Source of the DNA: JADHLJ01 sp038118725 | Lineage (GTDB): Bacteria > Pseudomonadota > Alphaproteobacteria > Thalassobaculales > Thalassobaculaceae | Direction of reading: 5' to 3' | Assembly (NCBI GenBank): GCA_038118725.1 | Contig: JAYOIK010000052.1 | Coordinates: forward strand, 1-37,987 | Length of the DNA stretch: 37,987 nucleotides | Program-made: the position numbers and the translations under genes | Notes under the pieces: model-generated | The model's input: the letters and a program-made list of their open reading frames with translations, nothing else | Told to the model about the DNA's origin: nothing | Databases searched by the model: none | In this document: positions 6,990 through 15,795 of the stretch, piece after piece | How positions within the stretch are numbered: position 1 is the stretch's first letter | Layout: each line of letters begins with the position of its first letter

Positions 6990-8921
6990 ATGAACGTCAT
7001 GAACAAGGCGGTCTCGACGATCAGCCATCCGCTTGACCCGCTAGGGATCGAGGAGATCGAGCGTGCGGTCGCGGTGATCAAAACCGCTGATTTCCACAAC
7101 GACCGGGTCAAGTTCGAAACGGTGGAGCTGTCCTATCCGGACAAGGCTTTCGTGCGGGCCTGGTCCACCGGGATGCCGTTCCCCAGAAAGGCCTTCGTCT
7201 GCGCTTATGATACCGCCACCGGCGCGGTGTATGAATGTCTGGTGGATCTGGCCGAAGACCGGTTGATTTCGCGCGAACTGGTTCCCGGCGCTCGTACCGC
7301 CGTGATGCCCGATGAGATTGAATTATGCGCGGTTAATGTCGCCAAGGACCCGGATTTCATCGCCGCGATGGCGCGGCGCGGGATCACCGACCTCACCCAT
7401 ATCCAGGTTGATCCGTTCTCCGCCGGAAATTTCGGCTACGAGGACGAGGCCGACCACCGCATCGTCCATTGCTGGGTCTTTCACCGGAACAGCAAATACG
7501 ACAACGGCTACGCCCATCCGGTCGAGGGACTGAACGTGATCTATGATCTCAATACCGAGCAGGTGCTGCGGGTGTTGGACCGGGTCCAGATCGATGTTCC
7601 CATGGCGGAACACAATTACGACCCGCGTTTCGAGGATATCGGCAAGCTACGCCGTGATGATCTGAAGGCAATCGATATCCGCCAGCCCGACGGGCCCAGT
7701 TTCAGCGTCGACGGCAACCGCGTCCGCTGGCTCAACTGGGATTTCCACATCGAGTTCAATGCCCGCGAGGGCCTGGTGCTGAACGACCTGCGGGTACGTG
7801 GGGAAGGCGGCAAGGCAAGTGAAAGCCGGCCCGTGCTGTACCGCGCCTCGATCGCCGAGATGGTGGTTCCCTATGGCGACCCCAGCTACGGGCATTACCG
7901 CAAGAATGCCTTCGATGTCGGCGAATACGGTCTTGGCCGCCTCGCCAACCCCTTGAAGCTCGGCTGTGACTGCAAGGGTCACATTCACTATTTCGACGGG
8001 GTGGTTACCGACACAAGCGGCGCGCCGGCAGTGATCGAAAATGCTGTGTGTTTACATGAAGAAGATGATGGAATGCTCTGGAAACACACGGATTATGTGA
8101 CGATGGAGGTGGAGGTTCGTCGATCCAGACGGCTGGTCATCTCCTCGATCTCGACCGTCGGCAACTATGAATACGGTTTCTACTGGAACCTTTATCTCGA
8201 TGGCACCATTGAGCTTGAGGTGAAGCTTACCGGGATCATGTATGTCGGCGGGCTGAACGATGTCGCCGGAGAGCGCTACGGCACCCAGGTGGCGGACGGC
8301 GTGGTGGCCCAGAACCATCTGCATCTGTTCTGCGCGCGTCTGGACACCGCCATCGACGGCGACGCCAACTCCCTGGTCGAGGTGAACATGGTTCAGCCGC
8401 CCATGGGCGAGGGCAATCCGATGGGCAACGCCTTCCGGGCCGAAGAGGCCGTGCTGGCGACCGAGAAGGCGGCCCGGCGCTCCCGCAACGCCGATACCGA
8501 GCGTTCCTGGAAGATCATCAACCCGAACCGGCTCAACAAGATGGGCAAGCCCGTCGCCTACAAGCTGATGGCGCCGAGCATGGTGCGCACCTATCACCAC
8601 GCCGAGACCCTGCTGGCCAAGCGCGCGGCGTTTCTTGACCACCATGTCTGGGGCACCGCCTATGACGCGGGAGAGCGCTATCCCGCCGGGCGCTACGTCA
8701 ATCAGAGCAAGGGCGACGACGGGATCGCGGTCTGGACCGAGAAGGATCGGAACATCGAGAACACCGACCTCGTCCTCTGGCACAATTTCGGCATCCTGCA
8801 CCTGCCGCGCCTGGAGGATTTCCCGGTTCAGCCGGTCGTCAAATGCGGCTTCTTGCTAATGGCCAACGGCTTCTTCGACCGCAACCCGACCCTGGACATG
8901 CCGCCGAGCACGGATGGGTGA
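6990..8921 (+). CDS. copper amine oxidase (primary-amine oxidase, TPQ-dependent)
   Basis: A 643-residue copper amine oxidase, which oxidises primary amines to aldehydes with release of ammonia and H2O2. All catalytic elements are visible: the general base Asp309 in NAFDVGEYGLG, the topaquinone precursor Tyr393 in VGNYEYGF, and the copper ligands His443 and His445 (QNHLHLF) plus His604 (GILHLPRLEDFP). Length and spacing agree with the actinobacterial AGAO-type enzymes. The ATG at 6990 has GGGAGA ten bases upstream; the open frame extends back to 6909 but without family-like sequence. I see no signal peptide, so the enzyme is probably cytosolic. It stands alone between two divergent or convergent neighbours. 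The amine substrate is unknown. Confidence 0.94.
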   Translation: MNVMNKAVSTISHPLDPLGIEEIERAVAVIKTADFHNDRVKFETVELSYPDKAFVRAWSTGMPFPRKAFVCAYDTATGAVYECLVDLAEDRLISRELVPGARTAVMPDEIELCAVNVAKDPDFIAAMARRGITDLTHIQVDPFSAGNFGYEDEADHRIVHCWVFHRNSKYDNGYAHPVEGLNVIYDLNTEQVLRVLDRVQIDVPMAEHNYDPRFEDIGKLRRDDLKAIDIRQPDGPSFSVDGNRVRWLNWDFHIEFNAREGLVLNDLRVRGEGGKASESRPVLYRASIAEMVVPYGDPSYGHYRKNAFDVGEYGLGRLANPLKLGCDCKGHIHYFDGVVTDTSGAPAVIENAVCLHEEDDGMLWKHTDYVTMEVEVRRSRRLVISSISTVGNYEYGFYWNLYLDGTIELEVKLTGIMYVGGLNDVAGERYGTQVADGVVAQNHLHLFCARLDTAIDGDANSLVEVNMVQPPMGEGNPMGNAFRAEEAVLATEKAARRSRNADTERSWKIINPNRLNKMGKPVAYKLMAPSMVRTYHHAETLLAKRAAFLDHHVWGTAYDAGERYPAGRYVNQSKGDDGIAVWTEKDRNIENTDLVLWHNFGILHLPRLEDFPVQPVVKCGFLLMANGFFDRNPTLDMPPSTDG

Positions 8922-8950
8922 GGGGCGGCTTCCCAATCATTTCCACTACC

Positions 8951-8999
8951 GTCATCCCGCCCCCCCGTTTTCACGAGGGCAGGCGAAGGGCGGGATGAC
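8951..8999. repeat. palindromic intergenic element / bidirectional terminator-like hairpin
   Basis: GTCATCCCGCCC (8951-8962) is repeated in perfect inverted orientation as GGGCGGGATGAC (8988-8999), with a 25-base interior. It lies between the convergent amine oxidase and PHP-like genes. There is no T tract, so it is not a classical Rho-independent terminator. It resembles the short GTCATCCCG-type palindromic repeats common between genes in alphaproteobacteria, and it may protect or end both transcripts. Confidence 0.65.
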
Positions 9000-9029
9000 A
9001 TTCAATGGAAGCCGTCGCCTGTTGTCAGC

Positions 9030-11351
9030 TCACCCAAACACATAGATCGGGCTGCTCCAGGCCTGGAAGCCGTCCTCGGTGGTCACGCAGACCCAGAGCG
9101 GGTTGTCGGCATCGGGCTTGAGGTCCACCGGCACCGAGACCGAGATCTCGCGGCTTTCCAGGGTTTCCGGTAGGCGAAACGCCCTGATTTGGCGGCGTAG
9201 CGCGCCGGCGTCGAAGATTGTGTCCTCGAAACCGATATCGGCCAGCGGGACGGTTTCGTTCACCAGATTGCTCTCGATCTCCAGCCGCGCGTTGGCGGTT
9301 TCCTCCAGCCAGACGTCGAAGCCGCCGAAATTGCCGGTGGTGATGGCATCGAAGGCGACGACATCGTTGCCGGCTTGTTCAAGCTTGCGTTCGTGGTTCC
9401 AGGCATTGACCTTGCCCATCGACTTGATTCGGGCACCCCGAAAGCGCGCCTCGCCGACCCAATTGGTCTCGCGGCCCCGACCCCGATATTCAGCGCCGCT
9501 CCACAAGACACGGACCCGAGCGCCGAGATTGCCCGCGTCATGGCCCCGCACGGTCTGGAGGACCTCCTTGCCGTTGCGGATCTCGATCCGTTCGATCGGC
9601 GAGGCGGAGCGCGCGTGAACCCGCAATGTCACGGACGTGTCGGCGGTGCGGGCGATATCGCCCATCATCACCTCGTTCACTCTTGTCGAGGTGGTCTCGA
9701 ACACGGCGGGGTCACGGTCGAACAGATCTGCGCCGCCGGCGAACTCGGCATGCACTTCAAGATGGAGCCGGTTGCCGGTCGTGCCGTAGTGATGGCGCCG
9801 GCGCAGGGCGTCGAAGATACCGTCGCGGGTCAGCTCCTTCGCGAGATAACAGGTGAGGCCGCCATAGGCGCCGAATTGCGAGGCGCCGGGATAGCTGGCC
9901 CCGGGCCGGCCCTTGTGCCCGTCGCTGTTGCAGACCACGCCGACCCGGTGACCGAGATCGAAGCAATCCTCGATCAGCCACTCAAAGCTGCCCCAGGCGG
10001 AATGCAGTTCCATCGAGTGTTCCAGCCGTCCGTCATGAGCGAAACCGATATCGGCGTAGCGGCCACCGACATGGGCGAAGATCACCACATCCTCGTCCGC
10101 CAGGGCCTCGAACAGCTTGGCGGCGTTGGGCGCGTCGGTATGGATGTCCGATCTGTCCGGTAACAGCGCGTGGCTGGAGCGGCGGATCTGGCGTCCTTCC
10201 TCGCGGAAAAAGACGTTGCGGTCGCCGCCGACAGCGGTGTTGCCGGACCATTCATAACCGGGGAAGGTGACGAAGCGGTGGGCCTGGTGAAACTCGGCGG
10301 TCAGCTCGTTGATATAGGCCCAGAAGGCGTTGTTGACCTGAAAGTCGTTGGCCTGATGGCTCGCCGCGTCGAGGAAGGACATGTTGCGCGCGAAATTGAA
10401 ATAGTCCCGGCTGGCGCCGATGCCGATGGACTCGCCGCTCTGCCCATGTAGATCCGCCCAATAGCCGCCCAACGCGCCGTCGCGGATGATCAGTGGGTTG
10501 GTCTCGGCGAGAAACTTTCCGTCTTCATCCTCGACACGGATTTGCAACAGGCCGGGGCTCGCGACCCGCAGATCCTCGAAGGTCATGGCCCGGCTGCCCT
10601 CTAGATAGTCCACGGTCTCGGGAAGGTTTTCGACGGGGATGGTCGCGCGCAGGCGCAGGCTCGCGGAGGCTTGGTCGCTTGGGTTGCCCCAGGCATCCTC
10701 GGCCTTGATCCCCAGTTGAAAGCTTTCTCCCGGGCGGCGCAGGGTCGGCAGTACGGCGCGCCAGACGGCGGGTGGGCCGGGAATTACGGAGATCGACGGG
10801 CTGCTTTGGATCGGCACGTAGTGGCCAGTGGCGCAGACATCCGCCAGAACCTTGAACTCGAAACCAGCTTCGCAAAAGGTCTGCACGAAAGTGCCGGGGG
10901 AGCCGCCGGTGGTATCGCCGAAGACGACGGTGATCGTATCGCCCTCGCGCAGGCACCCCCGGGTGACCATGACCGTCAGAGCCTTGTTGCGGGGGCGTTG
11001 GCCGCCGCGCGGGGCGTAGGTGACGCTGAGCCCGGCGCCGTTGCTGGCGCTGGCGGTAACATAGTTCGGCCCCTGGGGGTCCGTGGTCTGAAACCGTCCC
11101 CAATCGCCGACCGAGCGGATCACGACCCTGAGCGAGCCGGTGTCGTCCATGCCGTGACGGCCCACCGTGTAGGTCAGCCGAAAGGTCTGGGCGCTCCGGG
11201 CCTCGAAACCGCCCTTGGGCTCGATATCGGCGCGGCCATAGAGCACCGGGTCCTCGGAGGGCAGGGCGTTTGTGAACACCTCGCCCACGAGTTCACTGGC
11301 GACGACCGTGGGTTCGTTCGGAATGGGGCCGGCGATGGTGGGCGCGGTCAT
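9030..11351 (-). CDS. PHP-like metallohydrolase (DUF3604-type) with large N-terminal beta domain
   Basis: A 773-residue protein. Residues 1 to about 290 look like beta-sandwich modules with no clear family. From 298 the PHP-like core follows: ADLHGQS (299-305), ASHQAND (330-336), FAHVGG (425-430), MELHSAW (447-453) and NSDGHKGRPG (475-484). These are positions where PHP and amidohydrolase-like enzymes bind metals, but the second His of the usual D-x-H-x-H is Gln304. About 290 further residues follow the core. There is no signal peptide. The ATG at 11351 overlaps the stop of the FkbM gene (ATGA) and has GGAGAAA upstream. It is the last gene of the seven-gene operon. Hydrolysis of a phosphoester or amide is possible; the substrate is unknown. 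Confidence 0.72.
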   Translation of the reverse strand: MTAPTIAGPIPNEPTVVASELVGEVFTNALPSEDPVLYGRADIEPKGGFEARSAQTFRLTYTVGRHGMDDTGSLRVVIRSVGDWGRFQTTDPQGPNYVTASASNGAGLSVTYAPRGGQRPRNKALTVMVTRGCLREGDTITVVFGDTTGGSPGTFVQTFCEAGFEFKVLADVCATGHYVPIQSSPSISVIPGPPAVWRAVLPTLRRPGESFQLGIKAEDAWGNPSDQASASLRLRATIPVENLPETVDYLEGSRAMTFEDLRVASPGLLQIRVEDEDGKFLAETNPLIIRDGALGGYWADLHGQSGESIGIGASRDYFNFARNMSFLDAASHQANDFQVNNAFWAYINELTAEFHQAHRFVTFPGYEWSGNTAVGGDRNVFFREEGRQIRRSSHALLPDRSDIHTDAPNAAKLFEALADEDVVIFAHVGGRYADIGFAHDGRLEHSMELHSAWGSFEWLIEDCFDLGHRVGVVCNSDGHKGRPGASYPGASQFGAYGGLTCYLAKELTRDGIFDALRRRHHYGTTGNRLHLEVHAEFAGGADLFDRDPAVFETTSTRVNEVMMGDIARTADTSVTLRVHARSASPIERIEIRNGKEVLQTVRGHDAGNLGARVRVLWSGAEYRGRGRETNWVGEARFRGARIKSMGKVNAWNHERKLEQAGNDVVAFDAITTGNFGGFDVWLEETANARLEIESNLVNETVPLADIGFEDTIFDAGALRRQIRAFRLPETLESREISVSVPVDLKPDADNPLWVCVTTEDGFQAWSSPIYVFG

Positions 11352-12571
11352 TGGCTTTCTCCGGGCGTTGCGGATGTCCGTTCCATGCGAAGCCATTTTA
11401 GAACGGCGTCGACTTGAGCGCGGCGATTTTGTCGCAATTGCTCGGCATGGTCGGCGAGTTGGAATTGATTGGCTAGGGCCTCGATCCCGATGTAGTCGTC
11501 CGGTAGAAGCTTCGAGAGATCCGCCATGGCGCTCGCTTGATCGCGGCCATCGAGCCAGCCGCCGGCCAGGGCGTCGTGATCGACCGACGCCATCCCCGTC
11601 ATGAACCGCTTGACGCTGGCTTTCGGTGGAAAGACCTCGGAATAGCCGACGGGATGGATCGAAGGGTAGGAGGCGGCGATCTCGGCGTAGTGTCGCAGGA
11701 ATGTTACGTAGGCCGGGTCATTGTCCCCGGGGTCGGACAATAGAGCCCTCGCCGCCTCTGGAAGGGTCGACATGATGCGGTGGGTCTGATCGAAAAACCC
11801 GAAGACAAAGGCGATAAACGCCGCCTTCAGTAGCAGTGTCGCCTGGTTTGGATTGTCGGTGAGCCTCTCGGGACGCCTTAGAAACAAGGCCTCGCCGCCT
11901 TGGGGAAACCCCTTGCCGCGCAGACCGATCGGCGTGCGGTTCGAGGCGCCGGCGGTGGGAAAGATCTCCAGCGAGGCAAGCTCGAAACCCTGGCCGTCGA
12001 GATACCCGACAATATCACCCAACAGCGGCTGGTCCTGGTAGATCGGGACGAACTCGACCTCGGTCATGATCGCGACGACATGGCCCGAGACCGTTGCCTC
12101 GCCGCCCTTGAGAATCTCAAGCTCGCTTCCCTGAGTGTCCAGGGACAGAAAGTTCGGCGCCGGTGTTTTTGACGCCTCGCGCTCCATGACCTGGTCCAGC
12201 GTGATGGTTTCCAAGGTCAGTGTTTCCACGAGGCTTCGGCCGCCGGGATCATCGTCCCAACCGAATTGCGCATCGAAGGAAAAGGCGTTGGCGTAGGCGG
12301 GCGACAATGGATAGAGCGAACTCAGATACCGGTTGCTGTAGAGGTAGAACGGGCGAGGGCCGACTTCTCCAGCGAGGCAATCGCCGAGAATGACGGTGCG
12401 CGAGGGCAGATCCTTGGTCGCGGCGCGAATACCACCGAGGCTCGATTTGTCGGCTTCGTAGAGGACGCTCACCACGTCGCGCTCGAATATCGGCAGGATC
12501 GGGTAGCACCGCGTACCGGCGCGACCACCGATGTGGTGAACGCTCAGCGCGAGATCATCACTCGCTGTCAC
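11348..12571 (-). CDS. FkbM-family methyltransferase-like protein
   Basis: A 407-residue protein. The FkbM domain lies in roughly the first 215 residues; FLSLDTQGSELEILKG (141-156) is the clearest family signature, followed by IMTEVEFVPIYQDQPL. The SAM-binding motif I is degenerate: residues 13-19 read HIGGRAG instead of the usual D-x-G-x-N-x-G. The C-terminal 190 residues are helical-looking and not recognised. The GTG at 12571 is chosen as start because GAGGAG lies ten bases upstream and the frame before it is the antisense-like overlap with the CoA-transferase gene; the overlap is then 14 bases. FkbM enzymes usually O-methylate sugars or natural products, which is unexpected in a catabolic operon. 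Confidence 0.75.
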   Translation of the reverse strand: MTASDDLALSVHHIGGRAGTRCYPILPIFERDVVSVLYEADKSSLGGIRAATKDLPSRTVILGDCLAGEVGPRPFYLYSNRYLSSLYPLSPAYANAFSFDAQFGWDDDPGGRSLVETLTLETITLDQVMEREASKTPAPNFLSLDTQGSELEILKGGEATVSGHVVAIMTEVEFVPIYQDQPLLGDIVGYLDGQGFELASLEIFPTAGASNRTPIGLRGKGFPQGGEALFLRRPERLTDNPNQATLLLKAAFIAFVFGFFDQTHRIMSTLPEAARALLSDPGDNDPAYVTFLRHYAEIAASYPSIHPVGYSEVFPPKASVKRFMTGMASVDHDALAGGWLDGRDQASAMADLSKLLPDDYIGIEALANQFQLADHAEQLRQNRRAQVDAVLKWLRMERTSATPGESQ

Positions 12572-13718
12572 GGCCCAGGATCTCCTCGGTGTGCTGGCCG
12601 AGCCTGGCGGGAGGCGCGCTTGGCCCAATCGCGGCGCCGTTCGCCTTGAAGCCGAGGGTCGGCACCGCGAGAGGTCGCGTGGCGCCGGGCATCTCGATCG
12701 GTTGCGTGAGCCCGCGCGCCTGGATCTGCGGTTCCGCCAGTACTTCCTCGAGAGACCGTATGCGAGTGGCGGGAACAAAGGCGGCGTCGAGGACGGCTTC
12801 CCAATGATCTGCGCTTTCGTCTCCGATGCGCTGGGCGATGAGGGCGCGAAGCTCCGGCACATGCGCGCGCCGCTCTTCGGGGGTATCGAAACGGGGGTCA
12901 TCCAGAACTTCAGCCAGGTCCAGGGCCCGGCACAGGTCGCGAAATTGGCGCTCGTTGTTGGCGGCGATCATAAGGATGCCGTCGGTGGTCTCGAAGGCGC
13001 CGGAGGAGGGGCTCTGGCTCCACGCCTCGTTGCCCGAGGCCTTGAAGGTCGCGCCGGTGTTCAGATGGTTGGTTACCAACGACGCCATCAGCAAAAGCGA
13101 GGTGTCCAGCATCGCGACGTCCAGCCGCACGCTCTCGCCGGTGCGCCTTGCCTCCAGTACCCCGGAGACGATCGCGAAGGCGGCGTTCATGCCGGTCGCG
13201 TAGTCGATATAGGGCGCGCCGACCTTGTTCGGCTCTGTCTCGGGCGTGCCGGTGGTGCGCATGATCCCACACATGCCTTGAACGATATGGTCATAGGCCG
13301 GACGGTGGCCGATCGGACCGTCCTGTCCGAAAGCCGAGATCGAGCAATAGACGATCCCCGGGCGGATGCGCCGGACGTCCTCGTAGGACAGACCTAGCCG
13401 CGCGGCGGTGCCCGGGCGAAAGTTTTCCACGAAGATGTCGGCCGATTTGATCAACGCCGTCAAACTCGTTTGTCCCTCGTCGGTCTTCAAGTCGATCGCG
13501 ACGGACTTCTTGCTCGCGTTATGGGTAAGAAAACTGGTCCCCAGTTTCTGGTCTTCAAGGCCCTCCGGCGCGCCGCCATCACGGGTCCAGTCACCTTGAC
13601 CGGGCTGTTCAACCTTGATCACCTCGGCGCCCAGAAGCGCCAGTTGGTACGTCGCGTAGGGACCGGCCAAGACCTGTGTAAGGTCGATAACGCGCACGCC
13701 GTCCAAGGGTTTGAACAT
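12558..13718 (-). CDS. class III CoA-transferase (CaiB/BaiF family)
   Basis: A 386-residue family III CoA-transferase, which moves CoA between organic acids. The N-terminal DGVRVIDLTQVLAGPYAT and VENFRPGTAARLGL segments are characteristic, and the catalytic aspartate is Asp172 in APYIDYATG. Length is normal for the family. The acyl substrate cannot be read from the sequence. It lies 32 bases after the SDR gene and overlaps the following FkbM gene, inside a seven-gene minus-strand operon. In that context it would activate or exchange the acid that the crotonase-like protein then acts on (inference). Confidence 0.92.
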   Translation of the reverse strand: MFKPLDGVRVIDLTQVLAGPYATYQLALLGAEVIKVEQPGQGDWTRDGGAPEGLEDQKLGTSFLTHNASKKSVAIDLKTDEGQTSLTALIKSADIFVENFRPGTAARLGLSYEDVRRIRPGIVYCSISAFGQDGPIGHRPAYDHIVQGMCGIMRTTGTPETEPNKVGAPYIDYATGMNAAFAIVSGVLEARRTGESVRLDVAMLDTSLLLMASLVTNHLNTGATFKASGNEAWSQSPSSGAFETTDGILMIAANNERQFRDLCRALDLAEVLDDPRFDTPEERRAHVPELRALIAQRIGDESADHWEAVLDAAFVPATRIRSLEEVLAEPQIQARGLTQPIEMPGATRPLAVPTLGFKANGAAIGPSAPPARLGQHTEEILGRDSE

Positions 13719-13750
13719 TGTTTAAAGCCTTCAATCGTTCCAGTGCGGCG

Positions 13751-14551
13751 CTAGCCCACGTTCAGGGCTTCGCCGCCATCGACCGGTAGCGCGGCGCCGG
13801 TGATGAAATTAGCTTCGTCGGAAGCCAGGAACAACGCCGCGTGGGCGACGTCCCATCCGGTCCCCATGCGGTTCCGTAGCGGCACTCGGGCATTGCGGCC
13901 CGCCTCGATCTCCTCGCGCGGCTTGCCGAGTTTACGCACCCTTGTGTCCACCGCCATGGGCGTGTCCATAAGGCCGGGAAGAATGACATTGGCGCGCACG
14001 CCGTGGGGCGCGTTTTGGATCGCGATCTGTTCGGTCATGGCGATCACCGCCTGCTTGGTGGTCTTGTAGCCGATCAGGGGATAGGCGTTCCACGCGGCGA
14101 TCGACGAGATGCTGACGATCGATCCGGACTTCTGGGCGCGCATCACCGGGATCACATGCTTGCAGGTCAGCACCATACCCTTGAGGTTGATGGATACGAC
14201 CCGGTCGAAAGCCTCGCTGGTGATCTCGGTTATCTGAGCATCTCCGCCGGCGATGGAAACGCCGACATTATTGTGCAGCACGTCGATGCGGCTCCAGAGC
14301 TCGAGACAGCGCGCGACCATCGCCTCGATGGAGGCCTCGTCGGTGATATCGACGGCGACTGCCTCGGCGGTTCCGCCCTCCGTATGGATCATCGCGGCGG
14401 TTTCCTCGGCCGAGTCGAGACGGTTGTCGCCGACCAGCACCTTGGCGCCCTCGCGCGCAAACAATAGCGCCGTCGCCCGACCATTACCCATCGTCTCGCC
14501 CGGGCTTTGTCCGCCACCGACGACGATCGCGACTTTGTTTTCCAAACGCAT
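13751..14551 (-). CDS. short-chain dehydrogenase/reductase (SDR)
   Basis: A 266-residue classical SDR with all catalytic residues: the cofactor loop at residues 12-24 (GGGQSPGETMGNG, longer than the usual TGxxxGIG), NNVG at 94-97, Asn122, Ser149 and Tyr162-x3-Lys166. Asp42 after the second strand suggests NAD+ preference. It should oxidise a hydroxy group or reduce a keto group of a small acid or sugar acid. It begins three bases after the stop of the enolase-superfamily gene, so the two are co-expressed and probably consecutive in a pathway. The extended glycine loop is a recognisable subfamily trait. Confidence 0.92.
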   Translation of the reverse strand: MRLENKVAIVVGGGQSPGETMGNGRATALLFAREGAKVLVGDNRLDSAEETAAMIHTEGGTAEAVAVDITDEASIEAMVARCLELWSRIDVLHNNVGVSIAGGDAQITEITSEAFDRVVSINLKGMVLTCKHVIPVMRAQKSGSIVSISSIAAWNAYPLIGYKTTKQAVIAMTEQIAIQNAPHGVRANVILPGLMDTPMAVDTRVRKLGKPREEIEAGRNARVPLRNRMGTGWDVAHAALFLASDEANFITGAALPVDGGEALNVG

Positions 14552-14554
14552 GGA

Positions 14555-15751
14555 TCAGTCTTCCCTTACGAGTTTCGGTGGGTGGGCGGCGATCACATCC
14601 AGATTGAGCTCGGCGCCCCAGCCGGGGCCCGGAGGGGCCTGGACACAGCCGTCCCTGATATCCGGCTTCCAGGTGATGATGTCATCCTTCCAGGGCACGT
14701 CGTCGATATCAATTTCCATGACCCGGAAATTCGGCAGGGCGGTGCAGAAATGCGCGCTCATCAGGCTGGACAAGTGGCCATAGAAGTTGTGCGGCGCGCA
14801 GTTCACTTCATAGGCCTCCGCCATCGCCGCGATCTTCATGCCGAGCCAGGCCCCGTTCCAGGGAATATCGATGATCGCCACATCCATGGATGCATTCTCG
14901 AAGAACGGTCGGAACTCCCGCACGCCGAATAGCGACTCGCAGGACGCGATGGGCGTCGCGACACGTTCCCTGATACCGGCGAGGGCGACGGGGTCGTAAA
15001 GATCGATCTCGATCCAGGTAAGGCCGAGATCATCAAGCCCCGTGGTGATCTGCCGGAACCCCTCGGGCTTGAAGTTGAAGTTGAGATCGAGACGGATGCC
15101 GACATCGGGTCCGGCGCCCTCGGCCATGGCGGTCAACTGGTCCCGCAACCCGCCCACCAGGCGTCCTGGCAGGTTCAGGTCCGGCCAGCCCGGACCGCGC
15201 GCGAAACCCGGCTGATGGCGGATGATCTCGCCGGCGTCGTCGAAGGTGATCATGTTGGTCTTGAGGCCGAGGAACCCGCCGTCACGGACCCGCTTGCCCA
15301 GTGCCACGAGATCATCCGGCGATTGGATGGGCGCCTGACCGCACAACTCGGCCATCGCCGGATCCAACAGGTAGGTGCCGCAATGGCTCCAGTAGACCGG
15401 GATTTCGGAGCGCATCGCGCCGCCCAACAGGTCGTAAACCGGCACGTTCAAGGCCTTGCCCTTGATGTCGAGAAGCGCGTTCTCGATGGTCGCGACGGCT
15501 TGTTGGTTTACGCCGCCCGGTGCCTGGCGGGTCACGGCGTAGAGAAACTGGTGGATCCGTTCATGGCCCAGCGCGTCCATGCCGTCGATCCGATCGACCA
15601 GGCGGCGGATTACGGTGGAAAGTCCGGGGCTGCCATAGCACTCGTTGTACTCGGCGATTCCGCTCACGCCCTCGTCGGTGTTCAAGGTGAGGAAGCTGAA
15701 ATCCCGCCAGCCGGCGTTACAGTGCCGGATCTCGCAGCCGGTGATACGCAT
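14555..15751 (-). CDS. enolase-superfamily acid-sugar dehydratase (mandelate racemase/D-galactonate dehydratase type)
   Basis: A 398-residue member of the mandelate racemase group. Metal ligands are Asp222 (RLDLNF), Glu248 (WIEIDLYDP) and Glu272 (SCESLFG). The His-Asp dyad is His321 (APHNFYG) with Asp295 (IIDIPWNG), spaced as in mandelate racemase. The Lys motif reads K164-T-N166, a K-x-N form that I recall from D-galactonate dehydratase instead of K-x-K. This favours dehydration of an acid sugar to a 2-keto-3-deoxy acid over racemisation. It is 44 bases downstream of the crotonase gene and three bases upstream of the SDR gene. The exact sugar acid is unknown. Confidence 0.88.
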   Translation of the reverse strand: MRITGCEIRHCNAGWRDFSFLTLNTDEGVSGIAEYNECYGSPGLSTVIRRLVDRIDGMDALGHERIHQFLYAVTRQAPGGVNQQAVATIENALLDIKGKALNVPVYDLLGGAMRSEIPVYWSHCGTYLLDPAMAELCGQAPIQSPDDLVALGKRVRDGGFLGLKTNMITFDDAGEIIRHQPGFARGPGWPDLNLPGRLVGGLRDQLTAMAEGAGPDVGIRLDLNFNFKPEGFRQITTGLDDLGLTWIEIDLYDPVALAGIRERVATPIASCESLFGVREFRPFFENASMDVAIIDIPWNGAWLGMKIAAMAEAYEVNCAPHNFYGHLSSLMSAHFCTALPNFRVMEIDIDDVPWKDDIITWKPDIRDGCVQAPPGPGWGAELNLDVIAAHPPKLVRED

Positions 15752-15795
15752 GGGGTCCTCCCGATATCGCGCGCCCTAAAAATCGTCCGGTAAGC

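Noticed and set aside
5789..7036. 415-codon plus-strand open frame across the hydroxylase and its upstream repeats
   Set aside because: Antisense to a hydroxylase with intact histidine boxes; the C-terminal part is only the 12-bp repeat read in another frame.
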